The notes beneath the pieces are model-generated. The model made no database searches, had not been told where the DNA came from, and saw nothing but the letters and a program-made list of their open reading frames with translations. Of a stretch of 64,000 nt of DNA, positions 52,319 through 62,022 are shown one piece after another. The position numbers were made by a program, and so were the translations under genes. The stretch's first letter is position 1; the number at the start of each line of letters is the position of its first letter. The stretch is taken from contig NZ_CP026378.1 in assembly GCF_002953215.1 (NCBI RefSeq), positions 3,020,540 to 3,084,539 of the forward strand, written 5' to 3'. The DNA is from Mixta calida. Its GTDB lineage: Bacteria > Pseudomonadota > Gammaproteobacteria > Enterobacterales > Enterobacteriaceae.

Positions 52319-54472
52319 GTGTCACGTACCATTATGCTTATTCCTACCGGCACCAGCGTCGGGTTGACCAGCGTCAGCCTCGGCGTTATCCGCGCGATGG
52401 AGCGCAAAGGGGTCCGCCTCAGCGTGTTCAAACCCATCGCCCAGCCCCGCGCCGGCGGCAATGCGCCTGACCAGACCACGACGATTATACGTAAAAACTC
52501 CTCAATCCCCGCCGCTGAGCCGCTGCAAATGTCGCGCGTTGAGTCGCTGCTCGGTTCCAATCAGCAAGATGTGCTGATGGAGGAGATCATTGCCCGCTAC
52601 CATGCCAATACGCAAGACGCTGAAGTCGTGCTGGTAGAAGGCCTGGTGCCGACGCGTAAACATCAGTTCGCCAACGCGCTGAACTACGAAATCGCCAAAA
52701 CGCTGAACGCGGAGATCGTCTTCGTGATGGCGTTGGGCAACGATTCCCCCGCCCAGCTGAAAGAGCGCATCGAACTGACGCAAAGCAGCTTCGGCGGCAG
52801 CAAGAATAAAAACATCACTGGCGTTATCATCAACAAACTCAACGCGCCGGTGGATGAACAGGGCCGCACCCGTCCCGATCTGTCAGAAATCTTCGATGAC
52901 TCCACCAAAGCCAGCGTCGCCAACATCGATCCGAGCCAGCTGTTCGCTAACAGTCCACTGCCGGTGCTGGGCTGCATTCCGTGGAGCTTCGATCTGATCG
53001 CCACCCGCGCGATCGATATGTGCCGTCACCTGAACGCACGCGTGATTAACGAAGGCGAAATACAGACCCGCCGCGTGAAATCCGTGACCTTCTGCGCACG
53101 CAGTCTGCCGCATATGCTGGAGCACTTCCGTCCCGGTTCGCTGCTGGTCACCTCCGCCGATCGCCCTGACGTGCTGGTCGCCGCCTGCCTCGCCGCGATG
53201 AACGGCGTAGAGATCGGCGCCATCCTGCTGACCGGCGGTTATGAAATTGATGACCGTATTTACAAACTCTGCGAACGCGCGTTCCAGACCGGCCTGCCGG
53301 TGTTTATGGTTAACACCAACACCTGGCAAACCTCGCTCAGCCTGCAAAGTTTCAACCTGGAAGTGCCCAGCGACGATACGCAGCGCATTGAGAAGGTGCA
53401 GGAGTATATCGCCAGCCATATCAACAGCGACTGGGTAGAATCGCTGACGGCCGCTTCTGAGCGTAGCCGTCGCCTTTCTCCGCCAGCCTTCCGCTATCAG
53501 CTGACCGAGCTGGCGCGCAAAGCGGGCAAACGCATCGTGCTGCCGGAAGGCGACGAGCCGCGCACCGTGAAGGCGGCGGCGATTTGCGCCGAGCGCGGCA
53601 TCGCGCAGTGCGTACTGCTGGGCAACCCGGACGAAATCCATCGCGTCGCGGCGGCGCAGGGCGTTGAGCTGGGCAAAGGCATTGAGATCGTCGATCCGGA
53701 AGAAGCGCGCAATAACTATGTAGCGCGCCTGGTCGAGCTGCGTAAAAACAAAGGCATGACCGAAGTGGTGGCGCAGGAGCAGCTGGAAGACAATGTGGTG
53801 CTGGGCACCATGATGCTGGAACGCGATGAAGTGGACGGCCTGGTTTCCGGCGCCGTGCACACCACCGCCAACACCATTCGTCCGCCGCTGCAGCTGATTA
53901 AAACCGCGCCGAACAGCTCGCTGGTGTCATCGGTATTCTTTATGCTGCTGCCGGAGCAGGTGCTGGTTTACGGCGACTGCGCCATCAACCCGGATCCGAC
54001 CGCCGAGCAGCTGGCTGAAATCGCTATTCAATCTGCGGATTCCGCCGCGGCATTCGGCATCGAGCCGCGCGTGGCGATGATCTCCTATTCGACCGGCAAC
54101 TCTGGCGCTGGCAGCGACGTGGAGAAAGTCCGCGAAGCGACGCGTATCGCGCAGGAAAAACGCCCGGATCTGGTGATCGACGGCCCGCTGCAATATGACG
54201 CGGCGATTATGGAAGACGTGGCGAAATCGAAAGCGCCGAATTCGCAGGTTGCCGGACGCGCAACGGTATTTATCTTCCCGGATCTGAATACCGGCAACAC
54301 CACCTACAAAGCGGTGCAGCGTTCCGCCGATCTGATCTCCATCGGGCCGATGTTGCAGGGTATGCGTAAGCCGGTGAACGATCTGTCACGCGGCGCGCTG
54401 GTTGACGATATCGTCTATACCATCGCTCTGACCGCGATTCAGGCGTCACAGGCGCAGGAACAACAGGGTTAA
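52319..54472 (+). CDS. pta: phosphate acetyltransferase (long type)
   Basis: A 717-residue enzyme interconverting acetyl-CoA and acetyl phosphate. The long enterobacterial form has an N-terminal P-loop-like/DRTGG regulatory part (residues 1-380, starting [22 protein letters not shown]) and a C-terminal PTA_PTB catalytic domain ([14 protein letters not shown] ... [19 protein letters not shown]). It starts with GTG, as E. coli pta does, after a GAGAGG. Confidence 0.97.
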   Translation: MSRTIMLIPTGTSVGLTSVSLGVIRAMERKGVRLSVFKPIAQPRAGGNAPDQTTTIIRKNSSIPAAEPLQMSRVESLLGSNQQDVLMEEIIARYHANTQDAEVVLVEGLVPTRKHQFANALNYEIAKTLNAEIVFVMALGNDSPAQLKERIELTQSSFGGSKNKNITGVIINKLNAPVDEQGRTRPDLSEIFDDSTKASVANIDPSQLFANSPLPVLGCIPWSFDLIATRAIDMCRHLNARVINEGEIQTRRVKSVTFCARSLPHMLEHFRPGSLLVTSADRPDVLVAACLAAMNGVEIGAILLTGGYEIDDRIYKLCERAFQTGLPVFMVNTNTWQTSLSLQSFNLEVPSDDTQRIEKVQEYIASHINSDWVESLTAASERSRRLSPPAFRYQLTELARKAGKRIVLPEGDEPRTVKAAAICAERGIAQCVLLGNPDEIHRVAAAQGVELGKGIEIVDPEEARNNYVARLVELRKNKGMTEVVAQEQLEDNVVLGTMMLERDEVDGLVSGAVHTTANTIRPPLQLIKTAPNSSLVSSVFFMLLPEQVLVYGDCAINPDPTAEQLAEIAIQSADSAAAFGIEPRVAMISYSTGNSGAGSDVEKVREATRIAQEKRPDLVIDGPLQYDAAIMEDVAKSKAPNSQVAGRATVFIFPDLNTGNTTYKAVQRSADLISIGPMLQGMRKPVNDLSRGALVDDIVYTIALTAIQASQAQEQQG

Positions 54473-54484
54473 TGACCTCTGTTT

Positions 54485-54512
54485 AAAAGGCGGCCTGCGG
54501 GCCGCTTTTTTT
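54485..54512 (+). terminator. terminator of ackA-pta
   Basis: AAAAGGCGGCC-TGC-GGGCCGCTTTTTTT lies about 15 bp beyond the pta stop codon. Confidence 0.9.
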
Positions 54513-54869
54513 GTTTTTCAGCTGCCACGTTCGTGATTTTCGTTAATCTGTTCTTCCCACCCTGCTACTGTCCTCCTGCGTCGATCATTAGTGCCATTAT
54601 TTACTTTTCATCTCATGGAAAAATATAAAACGCCATTTTAATTAACCTGTAATTATACTGCCTGCAATAGTGAAAAATCGTTAAAAATAAACGAAGCGGT
54701 AAACTTTTGGTTTATTTTATGTCGCAAATTAGCAAATTAATTTGGTCAAATCGCTATTCCCTAACTAGCCTTAAATTGCCTGAAATAAGAGGTATCACTA
54801 TTTTTCACGCAAGTTGAAAGAACAATTCTGTGGCAACGGCTTAAAAGATAAGGATAGGGAGTAAATATT
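54513..54869. other. intergenic region upstream of the membrane protein gene
   Basis: About 357 bp, strongly A/T-rich. It should contain the promoter of the next gene. AAGGATAGGGAG at 54850-54861 is its ribosome binding site. No other element was recognised. Confidence 0.45.
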
Positions 54870-55901
54870 ATGAGTGAACATCCTGAACATCTCCGCAACC
54901 GGCATGACGCAGCCTGGGTGGACTCAGTGAATGGTGTACCGCTAAAGCGCATTTCATGGAGCGCTATCTTTGCTGGCGTTATTAGTTCCGTGGTGATCCA
55001 CCTGTTATTAACCTTACTGGGCACTGCCGTTGGCACATCCAGCATCGATCCGCTGCATGAGCAAAACCCACTGGACGGTATCGGCACCGGCGCGGCGGTC
55101 TGGACCGGCATCAGCATGCTGGTTTCCATCGCCGTCGGCGCCTGGGTCAGCGGCCGACTCGCACAGCGTGAAGGCATGCTGCACGGCCTGTTAATGTTCG
55201 GCGTCAATACGCTGTTCAGCGTCTGGCTGGCGATCATGCTGGTCAACTACACCATGAGCGGCGCCATGAACGTGATGGGCGCTGGATTGAATGCTATGGG
55301 CAGCACGATTTCCGCCGTTGCGCCGAAGGCGACGCAGATGGCGAGCGACAAGCTGCAGGAGAGCGGCATTAACCTGGACGATCTGCAAAACGAACTGGAA
55401 ACTACGCTGCGTCAGACCGGCAAACCTGAATTGCAGCCGGAAAACCTGCAGCAGGATGCGCAAAATGCGGCGAACAGCGCGCAGAACCAGGCGCAGGCCA
55501 CGGCTAATAATCCGCAAAACGCCGACACCGATATTACCAACTGGGTGAAAGGCTTAATTAACAGCAATCAGGATACCCTGCAGGCCGCTGACCGCGACGC
55601 GCTGAAAAATATCATTAAGGCGCGCACCGGAAAAACCGACGCCGAAGCGGAACAGATTGTCGATCAGACAGAGAAAAGCTATCAGCAGGCGCGTCAGAAA
55701 TACAATGAGCTGAAACAGCAGGCGGAGCAGAAAGCACGCGAAGCCGCTGATAAAGCCGCTGCCGCTACCGCGAAAGCCAGCTGGTTCGCCTTCTTTATGC
55801 TGATTATCGAAGCGATTCTGGCCGGTGTGATGGGTATGGTAGGTCGTCGTACGCAACCGCGTCAGGTGCTGAGCCATCAGCGTCCGACCAAACGCGACTA
55901 A
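54870..55901 (+). CDS. conserved membrane protein with a long Gln/Ala-rich helical domain
   Basis: A 343-residue inner-membrane protein. Three membrane segments lie near the N-terminus (about residues 27-50, 73-93 and 102-122) and one near the C-terminus (about 303-323, FAFFMLIIEAILAGVMGMVG). Between them, residues 140-300 are hydrophilic and rich in Gln, Ala, Asn and Lys, likely coiled coil (QQARQKYNELKQQAEQKAREAADKAAAATAKAS). The N-terminal part (HLLLTLLGTAVGTSSIDPLHEQNPLDGIGTGAAVW) resembles membrane proteins loosely labelled PhnA-like in other bacteria. A function is not known. It stands alone between two terminators, in the place where E. coli has yfcC. Confidence 0.8.
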   Translation: MSEHPEHLRNRHDAAWVDSVNGVPLKRISWSAIFAGVISSVVIHLLLTLLGTAVGTSSIDPLHEQNPLDGIGTGAAVWTGISMLVSIAVGAWVSGRLAQREGMLHGLLMFGVNTLFSVWLAIMLVNYTMSGAMNVMGAGLNAMGSTISAVAPKATQMASDKLQESGINLDDLQNELETTLRQTGKPELQPENLQQDAQNAANSAQNQAQATANNPQNADTDITNWVKGLINSNQDTLQAADRDALKNIIKARTGKTDAEAEQIVDQTEKSYQQARQKYNELKQQAEQKAREAADKAAAATAKASWFAFFMLIIEAILAGVMGMVGRRTQPRQVLSHQRPTKRD

Positions 55902-55945
55902 TCCGCCAGCGCATACAGCCATCTCCTCTGGGGACGGCCCTGACA

Positions 55946-55973
55946 AATAAGGCGACCTGCAGGTCGCCTTATT
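55946..55973. terminator. bidirectional terminator (28-bp perfect palindrome)
   Basis: AATAAGGCGACCTG and its exact complement CAGGTCGCCTTATT form an uninterrupted palindrome between the membrane protein gene and the convergent transketolase operon. A/T ends on both sides suit termination in both directions. Confidence 0.85.
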
Positions 55974-56041
55974 ATTAACGAAATATCTTACTGGCAAAAA
56001 AGGCGCGCCTCATATATTGCGCGACGGGCCGCCTCCCGGGC

Positions 56042-56995
56042 CTAAAGCAGCTCGCGCGCCGCCGCTACAATATTGTGCGCCGTCAGGCCATACTCCTTTT
56101 GCAGAAAATCCTGCGTGCCGACCTGACCGTAGCGCTCCTTCACCCCCACGCGGCGCATCGGCACCGGACAGGTTTCCACCAGCACCTCCGCCACCGCCGA
56201 TCCCAGCCCGTTATGAATGCTGTGGTTTTCGCAGGTCACGATGCGTCCGGTTTTTGCAGCGTATTTTTCAATTAGCGCACGGTCGACAGGCTTCAGGGTA
56301 AACATATCGATCACCGCCGCGCTGATGCCTTCCCGTTCCAGCTGGCGTGCCGCTTCCAGCGCTTCCGCCACCATAATGCCGTTGGCGATTAGCGTCATAT
56401 CCTCACCATCGCGCAGCACGTTTCCTTTGCCAATGGTAAAGGTAGAGCCAGGCGCATAGATGCTCGCTGCCTGCTTCCGAATGGTGCGTACCCAATAAAA
56501 ACCGTCGAGATCGATAAGCTGGCGTAAAAGATCATCGAACATGACCGCGTCGGTTACCTCCAGCACGACCGAATGCGCCAGCCCGCGCACGATGCCCATA
56601 TCTTCGAACGACATATGGGTACCGCCGTTATGGCAGGCGGTAACGCCCGCGTCGGAAGCGATCACCTTAACGTTGTTGCGCTGATAATCGAGCGCCATAA
56701 ACAGTTGATCGAAGCAGCGGCGGCTGGCGAAGGCGGTAAAGGTATGCACAAACGGCCTGCGTCCGGTCAGCGCCAGCCCGGCGGCGGTGCCGATGACGTT
56801 GGCCTCCATAATGCCGCAGTTAATCACATGCTGCGGATAGTCGCGCGCTACGCCGTCCATCGCCATGGAACTCATCAGATCGGCCTCCAGCGCGATAATC
56901 GGGCTTCCCGCCTCAATCTGCCGCGCCACGAAACTGGCGTACACCTTGCGCATCTCCGTCGCGTCTTTTTTCCCCGCCGGTGCGAGCTTAATCAT
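56042..56995 (-). CDS. transketolase-like protein, C-terminal subunit
   Basis: A 317-residue protein matching the pyrimidine-binding and C-terminal domains of transketolase. The MEANVIGTAAGLALTGRRPFVHTFTAFASRRCFDQL segment holds the ThDP-activating glutamate, and GTHMSFEDMGIVRG lies further on. With the N-terminal subunit encoded just upstream (8-bp overlap), it should form one split, ThDP-dependent enzyme. Such enzymes move a two-carbon unit between sugar phosphates. It is the last gene of a PTS operon, so it probably acts on the imported, phosphorylated sugar. Confidence 0.9.
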   Translation of the reverse strand: MIKLAPAGKKDATEMRKVYASFVARQIEAGSPIIALEADLMSSMAMDGVARDYPQHVINCGIMEANVIGTAAGLALTGRRPFVHTFTAFASRRCFDQLFMALDYQRNNVKVIASDAGVTACHNGGTHMSFEDMGIVRGLAHSVVLEVTDAVMFDDLLRQLIDLDGFYWVRTIRKQAASIYAPGSTFTIGKGNVLRDGEDMTLIANGIMVAEALEAARQLEREGISAAVIDMFTLKPVDRALIEKYAAKTGRIVTCENHSIHNGLGSAVAEVLVETCPVPMRRVGVKERYGQVGTQDFLQKEYGLTAHNIVAAARELL

Positions 56996-57818
56996 GTGCG
57001 GCCTCCAGTTGGCGAATAGCTTCGTTAAGCGCCTGTCTTATCTCATCGGTCAGACGCAGGTGGTGAGAGTTGTTTAACTGCTCCAGATACGGCACGCCCT
57101 GCCCTTTCACGCTGTCAAGGATCACCACGCGCGGCCTGGCGTCTGCGGGCAACACCGGCTGCGCCGCCGCCAGCAGCCCGGCAATGTCGTCGCCCTTGAC
57201 GGTGACGGCCTCAAAACCGAAGGCGCGAAATTTTTGCTCCAGGTTGAAGGCGCAGATAATTTCGTCCAGCTCGCCGTCAAGCTGCTGTTTGTTCCAGTCA
57301 ACGAAGATCGTCAGGTTATTCAGGCGGTGATGGGCGATAAACTGAAACGCCTCCCAGCACTGTCCCTCGTTAAGCTCACCGTCGCCGACGATGCAGAATA
57401 CCCGGTTTGGCCGCCCTGCCAGCCGGTGCGACAGCGCCATGCCGCCTGCGATGGAAATCCCCTGTCCCAGCGAGCCGGTCGTGGCATCCACGCCGCGGGT
57501 TTTCAGCCGATCCGGGTGGCTTGGCAGACGAGTGCCGTTCTGGTTTAGTGTGTTCAGTTCTTCAAACGGGAAATAGCCTTTGATTGCCAGCGTACTGTAG
57601 AGCGCTGGCCCCGCGTGGCCTTTCGACAGTACGAAGTAATCGCGCTCCGGCCAGTCCGGGTCCGCCGGATCGATTTTCATTACGGCGCCATACAGCACCG
57701 CCAGCGTTTCCACCACCGACATGCTGCCGCCATAATGTCCGAAGCCAAGCTGCGTCAGCGTTTTAAGGGTGGCGAGGCGAATATCGCGCGCCAGTCGGGT
57801 AAGCTCTGGTAAATTCAT
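56988..57818 (-). CDS. transketolase-like protein, N-terminal subunit
   Basis: A 276-residue protein covering the diphosphate-binding domain of transketolase. The ThDP motif reads GDGELNEGQCWEAFQFIAHHRLNNLTIFVDWNKQQLDG, and the sugar-phosphate and ThDP contacts GFGHYGGSMSVVE and LSKGHAGPALY, and GSLGQGIS are in place. It pairs with the C-terminal subunit and overlaps both neighbours (8 bp with that gene, 4 bp with the EIIC gene). Together the subunits equal one full-length transketolase. Confidence 0.9.
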   Translation of the reverse strand: MNLPELTRLARDIRLATLKTLTQLGFGHYGGSMSVVETLAVLYGAVMKIDPADPDWPERDYFVLSKGHAGPALYSTLAIKGYFPFEELNTLNQNGTRLPSHPDRLKTRGVDATTGSLGQGISIAGGMALSHRLAGRPNRVFCIVGDGELNEGQCWEAFQFIAHHRLNNLTIFVDWNKQQLDGELDEIICAFNLEQKFRAFGFEAVTVKGDDIAGLLAAAQPVLPADARPRVVILDSVKGQGVPYLEQLNNSHHLRLTDEIRQALNEAIRQLEAAHD

Positions 57819-59206
57819 GATTTGGCTCCGGTGTTTTCCTGCGCGCGACTGGCCGCAGATCTGTTTTTCGCGAAAATGTTGTACGCCACCAGCAGCGCGA
57901 ACAACGCAATAACCAGCCCGGTAATGGCCAGCGGCGACAGGTAGCGCGCCAGATTGCCCAGCACAATGCCGATAACGCCGAAATCAGCGTCGGAGAAGGT
58001 CGTGTTGGCGAAGCCAATCGCGCCCAGCACCGGCAGCAGCAGCACCGGCAGGAAGGTAATCAGCAGGCCGTTGGCGAAAGCGCCGATCATCGCCCCGCGC
58101 CGTCCGCCGGTGGCGTTGCCGAATACGCCTGCGGTGGCGCCGGTAAAGAAGTGCGGCACCACGCCGGGCAGGATCAACACCAGCTTCATCTGCCCCAGCA
58201 GGAACAACCCCACCAGTCCGCCTAGGAAGCTGAACAGAAAGCCGATCAGCACCGCGTTCGGGGCATAGGGATAGACCACCGGACAGTCCAGCGCCGGACG
58301 TGCATTTGGCACCAGCTTTTCCGAAAAGCCGGTAAAGGCGGGCACGATTTCCGCCAGAATCAGACGCACACCCTGCAAGATGATAAACACGCCCGCCGCG
58401 AAGGTGATGGCCATGATGATGGCGTACACCAGATAGTGCTGGCCGCTGCTGAAGGCGCTTTCGACATATTCGCGTCCAGCGCTGACCGCCATAATCAGAT
58501 AGATAATCATCATGGTCAGGGAGATAGAAATAGAGCTGTCGCGCAGGAAGCTGAGATTTTTCGGCAGATTCATCTCTTCTGTCGATCGCGAGCCTTTGCC
58601 GCACAGACTGCCAATCCAGCCTGCAAGCACGTAACCCAGCGTGCCGAAGTGGCCGAAGGCAATATCATCCGTCCCGGTGATGCGCTTCATATAGCGCTGC
58701 GCCAGCGCCGGGAAGAAGGCCATCACCAGGCCTAAGATCAACGAGCCGGTAAACACCAGGCTTACGCCGTCAAATCCGGCGACGGAGAGAATCACGCCGA
58801 TCATGCAGGCCATATAAAAGGTGTGATGCCCGGTCAGAAAGATATATTTCAGGCGCGTAAAGCGGGCAACGATAATATTCGCCACCATGCCGAACGCCAT
58901 AATCAGCGCGGTGGAGGCGCCATATTTTTCCAGCGCTATCGAGACAATGGCTTCGTTGTTAGGAATGATCCCCTGAATATTAAAGGCGTGTTCAAACATG
59001 CCGCCAAGCGGATTTAACGATCCCACCAGCACCGTCGCGCCGCCGCCTAATACAATAAAGCCGAGAATAGTTTTAATGGTGCCTTTCACCACATCTGAAA
59101 AAGCTTTTTTCTGGGCGACCAGGCCAATTAACGCAATTAAGCCGACCAGCACCGAGGGCACTTTAAGAATATCAACAATGAAATTTAGCGTTTCAAGGAT
59201 AAACAT
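57815..59206 (-). CDS. PTS transporter subunit EIIC, UlaA/SgaT family
   Basis: A 463-residue inner-membrane PTS permease of the ascorbate-type (AG) superfamily, with about ten to eleven membrane segments. The segments TGHHTFYMACMIGVILSVAGF and FFTGATAGVFGNATGGRRGAMIGAFANGLL are typical of UlaA. It should import and, with the adjacent IIB and IIA, phosphorylate a sugar or sugar acid. Because a transketolase is downstream and no ascorbate-6-phosphate lactonase or decarboxylase is present, the substrate is probably not ascorbate itself. The ATG at 59206 follows AGGTGG. Confidence 0.88.
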   Translation of the reverse strand: MFILETLNFIVDILKVPSVLVGLIALIGLVAQKKAFSDVVKGTIKTILGFIVLGGGATVLVGSLNPLGGMFEHAFNIQGIIPNNEAIVSIALEKYGASTALIMAFGMVANIIVARFTRLKYIFLTGHHTFYMACMIGVILSVAGFDGVSLVFTGSLILGLVMAFFPALAQRYMKRITGTDDIAFGHFGTLGYVLAGWIGSLCGKGSRSTEEMNLPKNLSFLRDSSISISLTMMIIYLIMAVSAGREYVESAFSSGQHYLVYAIIMAITFAAGVFIILQGVRLILAEIVPAFTGFSEKLVPNARPALDCPVVYPYAPNAVLIGFLFSFLGGLVGLFLLGQMKLVLILPGVVPHFFTGATAGVFGNATGGRRGAMIGAFANGLLITFLPVLLLPVLGAIGFANTTFSDADFGVIGIVLGNLARYLSPLAITGLVIALFALLVAYNIFAKNRSAASRAQENTGAKS

Positions 59207-59290
59207 ATCCACCTCGCCACAGACGCGTCACAAGTCTGCTGTCTGACGGCGCGCTCTACGGCCGCCTGGGTGCAGCAGACATGACGTGAG

Positions 59291-59563
59291 TTATTGTTTG
59301 TCGAACCAGGCGCGCAGTTGCGTTTCCAGTTCATGGATGTCGATGATGTTGTTGATCACCACCAGCTGACTTGTCGGCACGCTGGCGCTGGCGGCGATAT
59401 CCTTCGCCATCACAAACAGGTCCGCCGCGCCGGGCACTGCCGAAGAGAGATCGGAATGTTCGACCTCCGCCTCGATCTCAAGCTTTTTAAGCACCTTTTT
59501 AATATTCATCTCAACCATAAAACTGCTGCCCAGGCCGGAACCGCAAATAGCCATAATTTTCAT
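59291..59563 (-). CDS. PTS transporter subunit EIIB (lactose/ascorbate-type)
   Basis: A 90-residue cytoplasmic phosphocarrier. The phospho-accepting Cys7 lies in the P-loop MAICGSGLGSSFMVEM. The start at 59563 (MKIMAICG) has AAGG six to eight bases upstream; two starts just upstream are possible. It sits between IIC and IIA on one transcript. Confidence 0.9.
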   Translation of the reverse strand: MKIMAICGSGLGSSFMVEMNIKKVLKKLEIEAEVEHSDLSSAVPGAADLFVMAKDIAASASVPTSQLVVINNIIDIHELETQLRAWFDKQ

Positions 59564-59643
59564 TGCCATCACCTTTTTTAGATACAGTGCGTCCGCATCA
59601 CGCTGGCGCGTAATGTGCCGAAAAACAGGTTTGCGAAATTAAA

Positions 59644-60087
59644 TCAGAAGCGTTCGATAATCTTTCTAATCTCCTCTAACGTTCTTGCCTGGCGTAACTG
59701 CTGCATATCCTCATCGCTGGAAAATAACGCCGCCAGCGCAGAGATCATGTCGATATGGCTGTGCTTATCGGGCGCGGCGAGCATCACGATAATATCCACC
59801 GGGTCGAACTCATCGGCGCCGAACGCTACGCCGCGCTCCAGCTTGAGCAGCGTCAGCCCTAACCCTTTCGCCCCTTCTTCTGGCCGCGCATGGGGCATAG
59901 CCAGCCCCGGCGCCAGCACGTAATAGGGTCCCAGTCTGCGATGCTGTTCGACAATTGCCGTCACATAGTCAGGCGTGATAACGCCCGATGCCAGCAGCGG
60001 TCCGGCGCAGAGCTCCAGCGCCTGCGGCCATTCCTCCACGCTGTCGCGCAGCATGATGGTGGTATCATTCAGCCATTCTTTAAGCAC
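59644..60087 (-). CDS. PTS transporter subunit EIIA (mannitol/fructose/ascorbate-type)
   Basis: A 147-residue EIIA protein and the first gene of the operon. The phosphohistidine is His66 in APGLAMPHARPEEGA. The GTG at 60085-60087 was chosen because AGGAG lies seven bases before it; the frame remains open up to 60120. It takes phosphate from HPr and passes it to the EIIB encoded downstream. Confidence 0.9.
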   Translation of the reverse strand: MLKEWLNDTTIMLRDSVEEWPQALELCAGPLLASGVITPDYVTAIVEQHRRLGPYYVLAPGLAMPHARPEEGAKGLGLTLLKLERGVAFGADEFDPVDIIVMLAAPDKHSHIDMISALAALFSSDEDMQQLRQARTLEEIRKIIERF

Positions 60088-60164
60088 TTTTCTCTCCTGC
60101 CCTGTCGTCAAGGTGCACAAACTTTATGCAAGAAAGCCGCGGTTAACCGTGATCTCAATTGCAA

Positions 60165-60178
60165 AGATAGCGCTACCA
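60165..60178. promoter_or_regulatory. LacI-family operator, site 1 (imperfect)
   Basis: AGATAGCGCTACCA matches the second site (TGATAGCGCTATCA) at 12 of 14 positions, including the central AGCGCT. It lies about 78 bp upstream of the EIIA start. The centre-to-centre spacing of 35 bp to site 2 is slightly more than three helical turns. Confidence 0.6.
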
Positions 60179-60199
60179 AAACGCCGAGATATGGAATTG

Positions 60200-60213
60200 T
60201 GATAGCGCTATCA
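60200..60213. promoter_or_regulatory. LacI-family operator, site 2 (perfect palindrome)
   Basis: TGATAGCGCTATCA is a perfect 14-bp palindrome with the central CG typical of LacI/GalR regulators. It lies between the divergent PTS operon and its regulator gene, so it could control both. Confidence 0.75.
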
Positions 60214-60321
60214 AATTTCAATCATGGCGTGAATTCACAGAAAAAAAAGGGAGTTAGGGCGTATACTCCCTGTCTTGTAAAGCAAAGGAAGACAATCAGC
60301 GTCTGGTCAGCAGGAAAGTGT

Positions 60322-61341
60322 ATGTCCCTAACCCGAAAACGACGTAGTACCGGTAAAGTCACGCTTGCCGATGTCGCGCAGCTTGCCGGTGTAGGCACGA
60401 TGACCGTCTCCCGTGCGTTGCGCACGCCTGAACAGGTTTCCGATAAGCTGCGGGAAAAAATCGAGGCGGCGGTACAGGAGCTGGGCTATATGCCCAACCT
60501 TGCCGCCAGCGCGCTGGCGTCGGCCTCATCGTGGACCATCGCGATGGTGGTGCCGAACCTCGCCGAAGCGGGCTGTTCTGAAATGTTCGCTGGTCTTCAG
60601 CAGGTTTTGCAGCCCGCCGGTTACCAGATCATGCTGGCGGAATCGCAACATCGCATGGAACAGGAAGAGAAATTGCTGGAAACGCTGCTGGCCTCCAATA
60701 TCGCCGCCGCCATTCTGCTCAGCGTTGACCACAGCGACACTGTGCGTCACTGGCTGCAAAACGCTTCGATTCCAGTGATGGAGATAGGCGCGGTGCGCGC
60801 CGATCCTATTGATATGAATATTGGCATCGACAACGTCGCCGCCATGTATGAACTCACCGAAATGCTTATCCAGCGCGGCTATGAGAATATCGGGCTTCTC
60901 TGCGCCAATCAAGAGCAGTGGATTTTTCAGCAGCATTTGCAAGGCTGGTATAAGGCGATGCTACGCCATCATCTGTCGCCTAACCGGGTGATCAACGCCG
61001 CGTTACCGCCTGGTTTCTCTACCGGCGCGTCGCAGCTGCCGGAATTTTTGCTGGCATGGCCGGAACTGGATGCGCTGGTCTGCGTGTCTGACGAACTGGC
61101 CTGCGGCGCGCTGTATGAATGTCAGCGCAGACGAATTAAGGTGCCGGACGATCTGGCGGTGGTGGGATTCGGCGACAGCGACGTCAGCCGGGTGTGTCAG
61201 CCGCCGTTAACCACAATGGCGGTGCCGCACCGTAAAATCGGCATTGAGGCTGGTCGCGCGCTGCTGGCGCGTCTGAATGACGGAGACTGGCGCGATCGCA
61301 AGCCGATCGCCTCCAGCCTCTGTTTGCGGGACAGCTGCTGA
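60322..61341 (+). CDS. LacI-family transcriptional regulator of the PTS-transketolase operon
   Basis: A 339-residue LacI/GalR regulator with GntR-like (gluconate) resemblance. The N-terminal helix-turn-helix is VTLADVAQLAGVGTMTVSRAL (about residues 13-33), followed by hinge-helix LGYMPNLAASALA. The rest is a periplasmic-binding-protein-like effector domain. The ATG at 60322 follows AGGAAA. It is divergent from the PTS operon and its likely operators lie between. The inducer, probably a phosphorylated sugar or sugar acid, cannot be read from sequence. Confidence 0.88.
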   Translation: MSLTRKRRSTGKVTLADVAQLAGVGTMTVSRALRTPEQVSDKLREKIEAAVQELGYMPNLAASALASASSWTIAMVVPNLAEAGCSEMFAGLQQVLQPAGYQIMLAESQHRMEQEEKLLETLLASNIAAAILLSVDHSDTVRHWLQNASIPVMEIGAVRADPIDMNIGIDNVAAMYELTEMLIQRGYENIGLLCANQEQWIFQQHLQGWYKAMLRHHLSPNRVINAALPPGFSTGASQLPEFLLAWPELDALVCVSDELACGALYECQRRRIKVPDDLAVVGFGDSDVSRVCQPPLTTMAVPHRKIGIEAGRALLARLNDGDWRDRKPIASSLCLRDSC

Positions 61342-61345
61342 GACG

Positions 61346-61900
61346 TTATTCCGTCTCCTCCGGCTTTTTCTGCTTTGCCGGTTCGTTATTGGCGTTGCGG
61401 CTCATCCACAGCGACAGCGCCTTAAGCGAATCGGGCGTGAACTCGTCGCAGCGGGCGGTGATCTCCTCCGGCGTCAGCCAGAATACCTCATCCACCTCTT
61501 CCGGCTGCATGGCGAACGGGCCGTGCGACACACAGCTGAACAGCGCGCCCCAGACGCGGCAATGCTCATCTTCAAAGTAGAACTGGCCATGCTCGGCGAA
61601 CGGCACGGCGGCAATGCCCAGCTCCTCTTCCGCTTCCCGTCGCGCGGAGTCCAGAATTGCCTCCCCGCTCTGCACCACGCCGCCTGCGGTGGCATCCAGC
61701 ATGCCCGGCAGGAAATCTTTACTTTCGGTACGGCGCTGCACCAGAATTTTACCCATGCCGTCATGCACTACGATGTAGGTAGCGCGATGACGCAAACGTT
61801 GTGCCCGCATCTGGGCACGGCTGGACTGAGCGATAACCTCGTTATCTTCGCTAACGATGTCTACCCATTCAGTACCGGCATCCTGACTATGCTCCACCAT
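61346..61900 (-). CDS. yfcD: Nudix hydrolase YfcD
   Basis: A 184-residue Nudix-fold protein (E. coli YfcD 180). The Nudix box is [24 protein letters not shown], with the conserved Glu residues of the REXXEE motif. The start at 61900 (MVEHSQDAG) has AAGGA seven bases upstream; the open frame continues to 61978 without support. Substrate is not established, but IPP isomerase-like relatives share the fold. It is convergent with the LacI-type regulator (4 bp between stops). Confidence 0.93.
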   Translation of the reverse strand: MVEHSQDAGTEWVDIVSEDNEVIAQSSRAQMRAQRLRHRATYIVVHDGMGKILVQRRTESKDFLPGMLDATAGGVVQSGEAILDSARREAEEELGIAAVPFAEHGQFYFEDEHCRVWGALFSCVSHGPFAMQPEEVDEVFWLTPEEITARCDEFTPDSLKALSLWMSRNANNEPAKQKKPEETE

Positions 61901-62022
61901 CAGTAATCCTTTTCGTTCTGGCGCGAATTGCGCGATGAAATGCCACAGGTTTCGCGTTACGTTGACGCAAACCGCCATAAGTTAAAGACTTCATGAGCCA
62001 GACGCAATACAGAAGTCGTCAG

